Shown here in pieces: positions 1 through 6,817 of a stretch of 13,109 nucleotides of DNA (the stretch's first letter is position 1; the number at the start of each line of letters is the position of its first letter). The stretch is from assembly GCA_023387755.1 (NCBI GenBank), contig JAEWHO010000086.1, positions 1 through 13,109 on the forward strand, given 5' to 3'. This stretch comes from Actinomycetes bacterium (GTDB lineage: Bacteria > Actinomycetota > Actinomycetes > Actinomycetales > Actinomycetaceae). Position numbers and translations under genes: made by a program. A model generated the notes under the pieces. That model did not search any database. It was not told the origin of the DNA and was given only the letters and a program-made list of their open reading frames with translations.

Positions 1-144
1 GAGATACACCACCTCACGCGCCCCATGCGGCAGGCGGCCGCCAAGGCCGGCGACGCTCAGCGCGCACACCTGTGGGCCGGGACCGGGTACCGTCACGCCC
101 CGACCGGGCCGGTCGCCGACGTCATCGCCGCGCTCGTGCCGTAA
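1..144 (+). CDS. Nitronate monooxygenase family protein, C-terminal end (5' partial)
   Basis: The first 47 codons of the window are open in frame 1 and end at TAA (142-144), so the gene begins upstream of the window. The tail contains HLWAGTGYRHA followed by GPVADVIAAL. That pattern is, from memory, the typical C-terminus of actinobacterial nitronate monooxygenases (formerly 2-nitropropane dioxygenases), FMN-dependent TIM-barrel enzymes that oxidise alkyl nitronates and detoxify propionate-3-nitronate. The visible part lies beyond the catalytic His and the phosphate-binding loop, so activity cannot be judged. No strong terminator follows it. Family assignment rests on this short tail alone; a related FMN-barrel enzyme is the alternative. 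Confidence 0.65.
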   Translation, partial: EIHHLTRPMRQAAAKAGDAQRAHLWAGTGYRHAPTGPVADVIAALVP

Positions 145-381
145 GGCTCCCAAGTGCCATCGTCCGGGCCAGCACGGTTGATGATTCTCCCAAAACGGCA
201 ATACCTCGCCGCGCTTCTGCTTGAATCCTAGCTTCCCACGACTCGGAAGCGGCATAACCAGTGCCATCGATTCAGTCTCCGCCATAACTGTTTCAGTCAT
301 GGCGCCCCTGTCTCAGTTTCGGGTCTAGGTAGGGTCTGAGTCGACGTCCAGGTAGCCGTCGAAAGCAGGGAAGGCACGGTC
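145..381. other. Intergenic spacer, no gene recognised
   Basis: This 237-base spacer lies between the nitronate monooxygenase end and the membrane-protein gene. I see no RNA gene, no intrinsic terminator with a T-tract and no convincing -35/-10 pair. TTCAGTC occurs twice within 30 bases near 270-298, and a 5-bp inverted repeat (GCCAT/ATGGC) encloses the second copy. Both are too short to interpret. GC looks lower than in the flanking core genes. Confidence 0.5.
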
Positions 382-1086
382 ATGGGATCGGTTAGGACAA
401 TGTGGGAAAAGCGCACAACTCGGTACACATTCCTGGGGATCGCTATGTTCCTCATTGTCCTACTGGTTCTGCCAAACATTTGGAAACGATCGGGACCTGA
501 TGAACATGCCGCCACAGCTACTCCAGGGCCGGCAGAGTCCGCATCCTTGGTGCCGTCCAAGTCTCCATCCCCCTCATCGGCCGGGGAGCCGCACGCTGCC
601 CCATGGGAGACGGAGAATGTTCTAGATACCGGAACCCAACTTCCGCGTATCCCCGGCACGGTCCTGCCGGACACCACGGATTTTAGGGTGCTCGGCGCGG
701 CAGTGGTTGATCTGATGTTGAAACGCGACTATACCGCCGCAGACCAACCAACTCGGGACCAAATTCGTGATTCTATCCTCGCGGTCGGGGCTAAAGGGCC
801 GGTTGGTAAGGTCAGCGCGGCCGAGGTGGAGAACTCGGTGAAATACTCGGCGGAGTTTGTGGCCGGTAAGCCGGAACAGTGGGATGAGAGTGTACAGGCC
901 GGGTCGGTGCTGTCGTATGAGACGAAGCGGCTAGGTCAGCATGAGGGCGTCCCGGAGCTACCCATTAACGCCGTCATCGCGCTCAATAATCCTGCGTCGA
1001 TTTCTTTAGCGGAACGTCTGGGTTTTGCACGCGACAACAGCTGGGATGTTGAACCCGGATCTGGCGTCTGGATTTACCAACACTAA
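382..1086 (+). CDS. Membrane-anchored protein of unknown function with GNAT-like C-terminus
   Basis: This is a 234-residue protein that I do not recognise as a whole. The ATG at 382 is preceded by a purine-rich GGGAAGG about 8 bases upstream, which favours it over the in-frame ATG at 400. Residues 1-14 are basic, residues 15-34 form one hydrophobic membrane segment with no following lipobox, and residues 40-75 are a Pro/Ser/Ala/Thr-rich linker. Residues ~100-234 form a presumed extracytoplasmic domain. Near the end, NNPASISLAERLGF (202-215) closely resembles motif B of GNAT acetyltransferases, and the final GSGVWIY resembles their last strand. The preceding residues show no acetyl-CoA-binding loop, so a working GNAT enzyme is unlikely. 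The gene could be a fusion of a secreted-domain gene with a GNAT remnant, or the match could be chance. Base composition is lower in GC than its neighbours. It ends 8 bases before the ssrA terminator hairpin. Confidence 0.7.
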   Translation: MGSVRTMWEKRTTRYTFLGIAMFLIVLLVLPNIWKRSGPDEHAATATPGPAESASLVPSKSPSPSSAGEPHAAPWETENVLDTGTQLPRIPGTVLPDTTDFRVLGAAVVDLMLKRDYTAADQPTRDQIRDSILAVGAKGPVGKVSAAEVENSVKYSAEFVAGKPEQWDESVQAGSVLSYETKRLGQHEGVPELPINAVIALNNPASISLAERLGFARDNSWDVEPGSGVWIYQH

Positions 1087-1094
1087 CTACCCCA

Positions 1095-1128
1095 CAAAAA
1101 GCCCCTCCCAGGATTACCCGGGAGGGGC
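1095..1128 (-). terminator. Intrinsic terminator of ssrA
   Basis: Read on the minus strand, a perfect 9-bp GC-rich stem (GGGAGGGGC region; arms 1101-1109 and 1120-1128) with a 10-base loop is followed directly by TTTTT. It starts 6 bases beyond the tmRNA 3' end. On the plus strand no T-run follows the hairpin, so it is a true terminator only for the minus-strand transcript, although it also sits just after the stop of the convergent membrane-protein gene. Confidence 0.9.
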
Positions 1129-1133
1129 GCTAG

Positions 1134-1497
1134 TGGAGACGGCGGGAATCGAACCCGCGTCCGACGACCTGGAAACAAGACTTCTCCGGGCGCAGTTCGC
1201 ACTGCGTGTTCTCAGCTCCGGCGGTCACGCGAACCAGCCGCCGACGAGCTCAGTTACCTAAAAGTCCCTCTCAGCCGGGCAACGCGACTGAGAAGCAGTG
1301 GCTCTCTAGATGATACTGAGATCCGGGTCGAAAGCACCCCCGGGTCAGCAGACTACGCAGCTCGCTTAGGCAGCGAGGGCGAAGTCGGTGCTCTTGTGTT
1401 CGGCACCTAATGGTTTGTGCAGATGGTTAGCGAGATCGCTGCACATCCTCGGCCCGCTTCCCTTGTAACGAAGCCGCCGTCGAAACCGATCGTCCCC
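1134..1497 (-). ncRNA. ssrA: Transfer-messenger RNA (tmRNA)
   Basis: tmRNA with SmpB frees ribosomes stalled on broken mRNAs and tags the unfinished protein for proteolysis. The 5' end GGGGACG pairs with CGTCTCC at the 3' end (7 bp with one G-U), followed by discriminator A. The genome continues CTA, so CCA is not encoded and must be added. Diagnostic elements are the 5' stretch GATCGGTTTCGACGG and the T-arm GGGTTCGATTCCCGC near the 3' end. The tag frame starts at resume codon GCC (1404-1402), preceded by TTAGGT, and stops at TAA (1368-1366). It encodes AEHKSTDFALAA, a 12-residue tag ending in the protease-recognition sequence ALAA typical of actinobacteria. The length of 364 nt is normal for a one-piece tmRNA. 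It lies immediately downstream of smpB on the same strand. Confidence 0.97.
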
Positions 1498-1503
1498 TAT
1501 TGA

Positions 1504-1509
1504 ATTATC
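1504..1509 (-). promoter_or_regulatory. ssrA -10 element
   Basis: On the minus strand GATAAT (five of six bases match TATAAT) ends 6 bases before the first G of the mature tmRNA 5' end, the spacing expected if transcription starts at or very near G1. The -35 position, 17 bases upstream, reads TGATGG and matches the consensus poorly. The 75-base gap between smpB and the tmRNA leaves room for this promoter, so tmRNA is probably made independently of smpB read-through. Confidence 0.6.
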
Positions 1510-1572
1510 CCGCCACAGGCGGACTTCCATCATACAGCCCAAACGCCGCGCTGTCGACCGGCGCGACTGGCC

Positions 1573-2094
1573 TCACCCGCCCAGCATTTCGCGCATCCGC
1601 ATGGCCCGCTGAGCTTCACGGTTATCCTGCTTCTCACGCAAGGTCTGCCGCTTATCCCATTCCTGCTTACCCTGCGCCAGCGCGATCTCCACCTTGGCAC
1701 GCCCGCCCACAAAATACAGTTCCAGCGGCACGATCGTGAAGCCCTTTTCCCGCGCCTTCTGGGACAGTTTCAGGATTTCACTCTTATGGAGCAGCAGTCG
1801 GCGTTTACGCCGCGGGGCGTGATTCGTCCACGAGCCATTAAGGTACTCGGGAATGTAAACCCCCTGTAGCCAGGCCTGCCCGCCGTCGACCTCAACCCAG
1901 CCTTCCACCAGCGAGGCACGCCCCTCCCGCAAAGCCTTCACCTCGGTGCCAGTCAGCACGATTCCGGCTTCCAAAGTTTGGAGCAGATGGTAATCGTGGC
2001 GCGCCTTCTTATTGCGAGCAATGGTCTTATGCGCGTCGGAGGCAGCCTTCGCTTTTTGGCCCGCAGTCATCCGGCCGGCCTGCTTCTTAGCCAT
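1573..2094 (-). CDS. smpB: SsrA-binding protein SmpB
   Basis: SmpB binds the tRNA-like domain of tmRNA and places it in the empty A site of stalled ribosomes. The 173-residue product has the family core: HDYHLLQTLEAGIVLTGTEV (33-52), a beta-barrel region with GWVEVDGGQAWL, and YIPEY. The basic C-terminal tail carries the WDKRQTLREK motif that lies in the mRNA channel and is needed for tagging. It is slightly longer than the usual ~155-160 residues because of a Lys/Ala-rich N-terminus. The ATG at 2094 has the purine-rich stretch GGAGAGGAAA about 8 bases upstream. It lies 28 bases after the M23 peptidase stop and is followed by ssrA, the partner RNA. Confidence 0.97.
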   Translation of the reverse strand: MAKKQAGRMTAGQKAKAASDAHKTIARNKKARHDYHLLQTLEAGIVLTGTEVKALREGRASLVEGWVEVDGGQAWLQGVYIPEYLNGSWTNHAPRRKRRLLLHKSEILKLSQKAREKGFTIVPLELYFVGGRAKVEIALAQGKQEWDKRQTLREKQDNREAQRAMRMREMLGG

Positions 2095-2122
2095 CAGACG
2101 CTTTCCTCTCCCCTGCCGGGAA

Positions 2123-3460
2123 TTAGAAGCCAGGCAGGCTCATCGGGTCAATAGTTGACCCATTCTTCCACACCTCAAAGTGGACGTGACACCCGGTAAC
2201 CTTACCAGTTGCGCCGGTATAACCAATCGTCTGCCCCTGCGAAACCGTCTGCCCGGGAGTGACCGCGAAACGTGACAGGTGGTTGTAGACGGTCACGTAA
2301 GACGAACCGTTAATGGTTCCGTGATTAATAATCACCTGGTTGCCGTGGGTGCCGTTACCCGCAGCCGGCTTCGTGGCAGATACTGTGCCTGCCGCCGAGG
2401 CCACCTGTGGATTCCCACATGCGGAGCGCAAATCGACACCGCGGTGCATGAAACGCCCACCTGTGATCGGGTAGATGCGCATCCCATACGGTGAGGTGAC
2501 ATACAGCGGCTGCGGGACCGGCGGGATCAACGCTCCAGAGGGAGCCGGGTTACCCGGCGCAGGTGCGGGAGCCGGCGCTGGCGGACGCCCGGGTGCAGGT
2601 GGACGCGCACGCTGCTTACGGCGTTCTTCCGCCACAATCTTGGCAATCTCCGCCTGTAGGTCGCTATCGGCCGCTTCCGCGCTCGCCTTATCAGCAATAA
2701 TCTGGTCCTTACGGGACTCCAAATCCGCGGCCAGGGTCGTCTGCGACGCCTCCAAATCACTGATTTCCTGACTCCGCTGCTGCTTCTCCGCCCGCGCCGC
2801 GTCCGCCGCAACCACGGCTTCATCAGCCTGTTTCTTCAAGTCCGTAATTCGCTCGGTCACGGCATCCTGGCGTGCTTGCGCATTCGCGTTATCGCTGTTG
2901 AGCTCAGAAAGCTGATCGATCACACGGGTTTGGGTCCGTACCGCGGCTTGGCGGGCAGCCAGTTCCTGTACCGAATTATTCCCGACGCCGATCTCGTACA
3001 GCTCGGTAATTGACCCCAGGCTCGCGCCCCCCGTCCGGTATGACGTCCGCACCACCTCTGCCAAGGCACCGCGCGTCCCGTCAATGCGTTCGGAGGTTTC
3101 GTCAATTTCCTCAGTAATACGTTCCTGCTCCGCCTCGGCACTGGTTAGGCGGGCTGCCGTGTTCTCCTGCGTCCGCTGCGCGGCAGCCAAGTCAGCCTCC
3201 GCCTGAGCGAGCTGGTCGTTAGCGATACTGAGCTGGGTGCGGGTATCTTCCAGCTTCAGATAGACCGCTGAAAGATCGCCGTCGACCCCCTCCAACTGGC
3301 TCTCTAATTTCTCGCGCTCTTTACGGTTCTCTTCCCGTTTACGGATCAGATCATCCTTGGTGTCGGCGGCCACCGGCCCCGCAGGCAACGCTAAACTCAC
3401 ACCGCCACACAGCAGACCAGCAGCGAGGATACACGCGGTTAAACGGCGAGCCACCATCAT
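2123..3460 (-). CDS. Secreted EnvC-like coiled-coil M23 peptidoglycan endopeptidase, FtsEX-linked
   Basis: This is a predicted murein hydrolase of 445 residues (ATG at 3460; the ATG at 3457 is equally possible and has better spacing from AAGG). An N-terminal signal peptide (about residues 1-32, cleavage likely near PVAA/D) is followed by a long charged coiled coil (~35-280), a Pro/Ala-rich linker (~284-310) and a C-terminal LytM/M23 domain. The zinc-site residues all appear present: H339 and D343 in HRGVDL, H394 in YNHL, and H425/H427 in CHVHFE. Cys348 and Cys424 could form a disulfide. The start overlaps the ftsX stop by one base (TGATG), so the two are translationally coupled. In other bacteria FtsX extracellular loops activate a coiled-coil partner (EnvC in E. 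coli, PcsB in streptococci, RipC in mycobacteria), and this protein has the architecture and position of that partner. An in-frame ATG at 3550 would add 30 residues inside ftsX and hide the signal peptide, so I did not use it. Confidence 0.9.
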   Translation of the reverse strand: MMVARRLTACILAAGLLCGGVSLALPAGPVAADTKDDLIRKREENRKEREKLESQLEGVDGDLSAVYLKLEDTRTQLSIANDQLAQAEADLAAAQRTQENTAARLTSAEAEQERITEEIDETSERIDGTRGALAEVVRTSYRTGGASLGSITELYEIGVGNNSVQELAARQAAVRTQTRVIDQLSELNSDNANAQARQDAVTERITDLKKQADEAVVAADAARAEKQQRSQEISDLEASQTTLAADLESRKDQIIADKASAEAADSDLQAEIAKIVAEERRKQRARPPAPGRPPAPAPAPAPGNPAPSGALIPPVPQPLYVTSPYGMRIYPITGGRFMHRGVDLRSACGNPQVASAAGTVSATKPAAGNGTHGNQVIINHGTINGSSYVTVYNHLSRFAVTPGQTVSQGQTIGYTGATGKVTGCHVHFEVWKNGSTIDPMSLPGF

Positions 3461-4371
3461 CACACCTTGGTGTAGCGGGACAGAGTAATAACGGACGATA
3501 CCAGTGCCAATACTAGAGCGAGCAGCACCAGGATGGGGGAAATCAGCCATACATCGGTGGTGGAGACTGCGTTAACTGCGGTTGAGCCGCGCGCTAGCCA
3601 CCCCTCCACGAGGAAATGCACGCCCGCCCACAGGCCACCGACGGCAAGCAACGAACCGGTCAGTGCCGCGATTGCCCCTTCCAACATGAAGGGCAGCTGA
3701 ATGAACAGAGTAGATGCCCCCACGTAGCGCATAATCTCGGTTTCGCGCTGGCGGCTCATCGCCGAGAGTCGGATAGTCGTGGTAATCAATAGGGCCGCGG
3801 TTACGATCATGACGGCCCCGAGGCCGAGCGACGTATTCGACGCTCGGTCGAGCAGGTTGAACAGCGGCTCCAAGACCTCCCGCTGGTCGACGACACTCTC
3901 CACACCCGGGCGACCGGACAGCTCGTCAGCAATCACCTGATACTGAGTGGGATCAGTGAGCTTAATCCGGTAGGACACCGACATTTGCTCCGGCGTCAAC
4001 TCATCGACCCAGGCAGCTCCCAGCACCTGCTTAGCGTTCTCGTAGGCCTCCTCTTTGGTTTCGAAGAAGACCTGCTGCACAAAGGGTTTCAGCTCCGGGG
4101 TTTCCAAGAGGGCGCCGACGGCGTCAATCTGCTCCTGGCTGGCCTCCTGCTGGGCGCAGTTGGCAGAACGGTCCCCCTCGGCGCACATGAATACCGAGAC
4201 CTCGACCTTGTCATACCAGGCCCCCTTGAGCATGCCGACCTGCTTATTAATCAGCAGGGCAGAACCGACGAACATCAAGGAAATGAAGGTCACCAAAATA
4301 ACCGAGATGGTCATGGCAACGTGGGAGGCAAGGCCCTTGCGGATCTGGGAAAGAACAAAACGTAAACGCAT
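3460..4371 (-). CDS. ftsX: Cell division protein FtsX
   Basis: This is the membrane subunit of the FtsEX complex, an ABC-type mechanotransmitter that couples ATP hydrolysis in the cytoplasm to septal peptidoglycan hydrolysis outside. The 303 residues show a basic N-terminus, TM1 (~18-42), an extracellular domain (~45-175), then three C-terminal helices (~181-203, 227-255, 274-298). The segment RETEIMRYVGAS (209-220) between TM2 and TM3 is the conserved cytoplasmic FtsX motif contacting FtsE. C63 and C72 in the extracellular loop are spaced to form a disulfide; mycobacterial FtsX has a similar pair. The ATG at 4371 shares its A with the ftsE stop (TAATG), and the stop shares its A with the next start, so ftsE, ftsX and the peptidase are coupled. 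Confidence 0.97.
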   Translation of the reverse strand: MRLRFVLSQIRKGLASHVAMTISVILVTFISLMFVGSALLINKQVGMLKGAWYDKVEVSVFMCAEGDRSANCAQQEASQEQIDAVGALLETPELKPFVQQVFFETKEEAYENAKQVLGAAWVDELTPEQMSVSYRIKLTDPTQYQVIADELSGRPGVESVVDQREVLEPLFNLLDRASNTSLGLGAVMIVTAALLITTTIRLSAMSRQRETEIMRYVGASTLFIQLPFMLEGAIAALTGSLLAVGGLWAGVHFLVEGWLARGSTAVNAVSTTDVWLISPILVLLALVLALVSSVITLSRYTKV

Positions 4372-5060
4372 TATCGCCCCGCTCCATAGACGCCGCGGGC
4401 CTGGTCACGCACAACCACCCCATCAACCAATTCAATAACGCGTTTACGCATCTGGTCCACGATGGCGCTGTCATGCGTGGCCATCACAATGGTGGTACCA
4501 CGCCGGTTGATCTGGTCGAGCAAACTCATAATCCCAATCGACGTGGCCCGGTCCAAGTTACCAGTGGGCTCATCAGCCAGCAGAATTGACGGGCGGTTAA
4601 CGAATGCGCGGGCGATGGCCACGCGCTGCTGCTCACCACCGGATAGTTCCGTGGGCAGTCGCCGCTCCTTACCTTCCAGGCCCACCATTTTCAGGACCTG
4701 CGGTACATAGGTTTGTACCTGGTGGCGCGGCTTGCCAATCACCTGCATCGCCAAAGCGACATTATCGAACACTGACTTGTCATTGAGCAGCCGGAAATCT
4801 TGGAACACCGTGCCAATCTGCCGGCGAAGATGGGGCACTTTCCAGCGAGACACCCGGCCTACATCCTTACCCAGGGCGTAGACGGTGCCCGTCGTCGGGC
4901 GTTCCTCCCGCATGATCAGGCGGAGAAACGTGGATTTACCCGACCCTGATAGGCCCACGAGAAATACGAATTCGCCCCGCTCGATCTCAACATTGACCTC
5001 ATCGAGGGCAGGCCTAGCCCCCCGAGTGTAGACCTTGGAGACGTTCTCGAACTTGATCAC
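4371..5060 (-). CDS. ftsE: Cell division ATP-binding protein FtsE
   Basis: ATPase of the FtsEX divisome complex. The 229-residue product has all ABC nucleotide-binding motifs: Walker A GLSGSGKST (36-44), Q-loop Q87 in VFQDFRLL, signature LSGGEQQRVAIARAF (139-153), Walker B ILLADEPTGNLD (159-170) and H-loop H196 in ATHD. The length is normal for FtsE, and the FtsX gene directly follows. The start is GTG at 5060. The best ribosome-binding site, AAAGGAA, is 13 bases away, which is long, and a 5-bp inverted repeat (5064-5068 with 5080-5084) places it in a hairpin loop. It lies 137 bases after prfB, and no convincing promoter or terminator is visible in that gap, so co-transcription with prfB is likely. 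Confidence 0.97.
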   Translation of the reverse strand: MIKFENVSKVYTRGARPALDEVNVEIERGEFVFLVGLSGSGKSTFLRLIMREERPTTGTVYALGKDVGRVSRWKVPHLRRQIGTVFQDFRLLNDKSVFDNVALAMQVIGKPRHQVQTYVPQVLKMVGLEGKERRLPTELSGGEQQRVAIARAFVNRPSILLADEPTGNLDRATSIGIMSLLDQINRRGTTIVMATHDSAIVDQMRKRVIELVDGVVVRDQARGVYGAGR

Positions 5061-5197
5061 TGTGCAGTGCCATTCCTTTACTGCGGGATTATTCCTTAGC
5101 TACAGTCTGCGGCTATTCTCTCCCAGGCTAAACAGATAGCGGCACGCACGGCACGGGACACGCCGAGGGGACGGTGACTTAGGGCGCGGCGGCTAGC

Positions 5198-6310
5198 CTA
5201 GTTTTGCTCGTCGGCCTGGCTGCGTCGCCAACGGATACCGGCTTCAAGGAAGCCGTCAATCTCGCCGTCGAACACCGCCTGCGTATTGCCCACCTCAAAT
5301 TCGGTGCGCAAGTCCTTAACCATCTGGTACGGGTGCAGCACATAGGAGCGCATCTGATCCCCCCACGAGGCTTTCACATCCCCGGCGAGCTTCTTCTTCT
5401 CGGCATCCTCCTGTTCGCGCTGGAGCAGGAGAAGGCGGGATTGCAGCACGCGCAGAGCAGCGGCGCGGTTTTGAATCTGGGATTTCTCATTCTGCATCGA
5501 CACGACGATCCCGGTGGGCAGGTGAGTCATGCGCACGGCCGAATCAGTGGTGTTCACCGACTGGCCGCCCGGCCCGGAGGAGCGGAAAACGTCAATCTTC
5601 AGGTCAGATTCGGGGATTTCAATATGGTCCGTGGTTTCAATCAGCGGGATGACCTCGACGGCGGCAAAGGACGTTTGCCGGCGCCCTTGATTATCAAAGG
5701 GGGAAATCCGCACCAGCCGGTGGGTGCCGGCCTCCACCGACAGCGTTCCGTAAGCATAGGGAGCTTTAACCTCGAACGTCGCCGACTTCAACCCAGCTTC
5801 TTCCGCATAGGACGTATCGAGCACCTTAGTGGGGTGGCCGTGTTGCTCCGCCCAGCGCAGGTACATGCGCAGCAGCATCTCCGCGAAATCGGCGGCGTCG
5901 ACTCCCCCGGCACCCGCGCGGATCGTCACCACGGCTTCGCGTTCGTCATAGTCGCCACACAGCAGCGTGCGGACCTCCAGTTCCCCAATAGCTTTGGCGA
6001 CGCCGCTAAGCTCACGGTCTGCTTCCCGCATAAGCTCCGCATCATCTTCTTCTTGCCCCAGCTCCACGAGGGCTTCCAAATCATCGATGCGGGCGTCCAT
6101 TTTCTCTAGCGTCGTCAGACGTGCCTGGGTATGCGAGAGCTGGCTGGTGACCTGCTGGGCAGCCTCCGGGTCATCCCACAGGTCCGGCGCGGCCGCCCGT
6201 TCGGACAGGTCAGCGATCCGAGCTTTGAGTTCATCGGGCTTACTTACGGCCCAGATGGTGCTCATCTTTTGCCGCAGGGACGCAATCGCTTCAGAAAAAT
6301 CAGTGGCCAC
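5198..6310 (-). CDS. prfB: Peptide chain release factor 2
   Basis: RF2 recognises UGA and UAA stop codons and triggers peptide release. The 370-residue product shows the RF2-type stop-codon recognition loop SPFDNQGRRQTSFA (203-216) and the catalytic GPGGQSVN (246-253, GGQ at 248-250), in full frame from start to stop. The +1 programmed frameshift that regulates RF2 in E. coli is absent. The GTG at 6310 is chosen because the N-terminal residues preceding PDLWDD align in length with other actinobacterial RF2 proteins. No clear Shine-Dalgarno precedes it. The gene starts 48 bases after the tad operon's last stop and heads the prfB-ftsEX-smpB-ssrA block. Confidence 0.96.
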   Translation of the reverse strand: MATDFSEAIASLRQKMSTIWAVSKPDELKARIADLSERAAAPDLWDDPEAAQQVTSQLSHTQARLTTLEKMDARIDDLEALVELGQEEDDAELMREADRELSGVAKAIGELEVRTLLCGDYDEREAVVTIRAGAGGVDAADFAEMLLRMYLRWAEQHGHPTKVLDTSYAEEAGLKSATFEVKAPYAYGTLSVEAGTHRLVRISPFDNQGRRQTSFAAVEVIPLIETTDHIEIPESDLKIDVFRSSGPGGQSVNTTDSAVRMTHLPTGIVVSMQNEKSQIQNRAAALRVLQSRLLLLQREQEDAEKKKLAGDVKASWGDQMRSYVLHPYQMVKDLRTEFEVGNTQAVFDGEIDGFLEAGIRWRRSQADEQN

Positions 6311-6358
6311 GAGTCATAAGAGTACGGGATATACCGCCCCCATGTGGATTTTGGGGCT

Positions 6359-6817
6359 CTACGGAAGTTCCTGCGCACCCACGATAAGCGCTTGGGCGCG
6401 AGCCGTAACCGTCACGGGCCAGAGCCGATCCCCTAGAAAAGGCGGTGCCGCAACGGCGCGCGTCCGCACTTCAATGGTGCGCCCCGTGATTGTCACGTCA
6501 CTGACCGTGAAGTTCGGCGGACGATACTCGCCGAGTAGTTCCAGGTGGCGAGCGATGGCATTTTCCGCCACGGCCCGGGTGACTTCTGGGCGTCCTCGCT
6601 GCGCAGCTACGTAGGCTTCGTCGTCCACCGCGGAGGCTGCTCTCACCGCGAGGGTCTCGGTTAGAGACTGCACACTTTTGCGTTGCAGATGGATGCTAGA
6701 TGCGGAAATAACCGTCAGCCCGATCAGTAGCACGATAGCCAGGAAACCAATCGTGAGCAGCGCAATGCGGCCGGATTCCTCCCCGGCGCGGCAAAGGTGT
6801 TGCTCTACCCTCATCAC
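6359..6817 (-). CDS. TadG-like pilus assembly protein
   Basis: This is the last gene of the Tad operon, 152 residues. A short polar N-terminus with a Gly (ESG, residues 14-16) is followed by one hydrophobic helix (~18-40, RIALLTIGFLAIVLLIGL) and an extracytoplasmic region. This is the layout of the short actinobacterial TadG-like or Rv3654c-like proteins (putative Flp pilus-assembly TadE/G family) rather than of long proteobacterial TadG with its von Willebrand domain. There is no Glu at +5 after the Gly. The region following the helix (VQSLTETLAVRAASAVDDEAY) resembles the Ala-rich stretch of that family. GTG at 6817 overlaps the preceding stop by four bases (GTGA); ATG at 6814 is the alternative. 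It is a probable minor pilin-like assembly component in the membrane. Confidence 0.75.
   Translation of the reverse strand: MMRVEQHLCRAGEESGRIALLTIGFLAIVLLIGLTVISASSIHLQRKSVQSLTETLAVRAASAVDDEAYVAAQRGRPEVTRAVAENAIARHLELLGEYRPPNFTVSDVTITGRTIEVRTRAVAAPPFLGDRLWPVTVTARAQALIVGAQELP

Noticed and set aside
145..381. Possible attachment-site copy of the tmRNA 3' end, which would mark an integrated island
   Set aside because: No repeat of the T-arm/acceptor sequence GGTTCGATTCCCGCC was found in the spacer, and no integrase is in the window.
1025..1261. Plus-strand open frame running into the tmRNA
   Set aside because: It overlaps the end of the membrane-protein gene, the terminator hairpin and the tmRNA 3' domain, so it cannot be a real gene.
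2540..2620. Apparent GC-rich tandem repeat
   Set aside because: It encodes the Pro/Ala linker of the M23 peptidase, so low-complexity coding sequence explains it.
3461..3550. N-terminal extension of the M23 peptidase to the ATG at 3550
   Set aside because: It would overlap ftsX by 90 bases and bury the clear signal peptide that begins at the coupled ATG 3460/3457.
5204..6109. Long open frame (301 codons) on the plus strand opposite prfB
   Set aside because: It is fully antisense to a certain RF2 gene, has no recognisable domain, and is explained by the high GC and codon bias of the real strand.
6311..6358. Possible terminator between the tad operon and prfB
   Set aside because: Only a 4-bp CCCC/GGGG pairing with a long loop and no T-tract is present.
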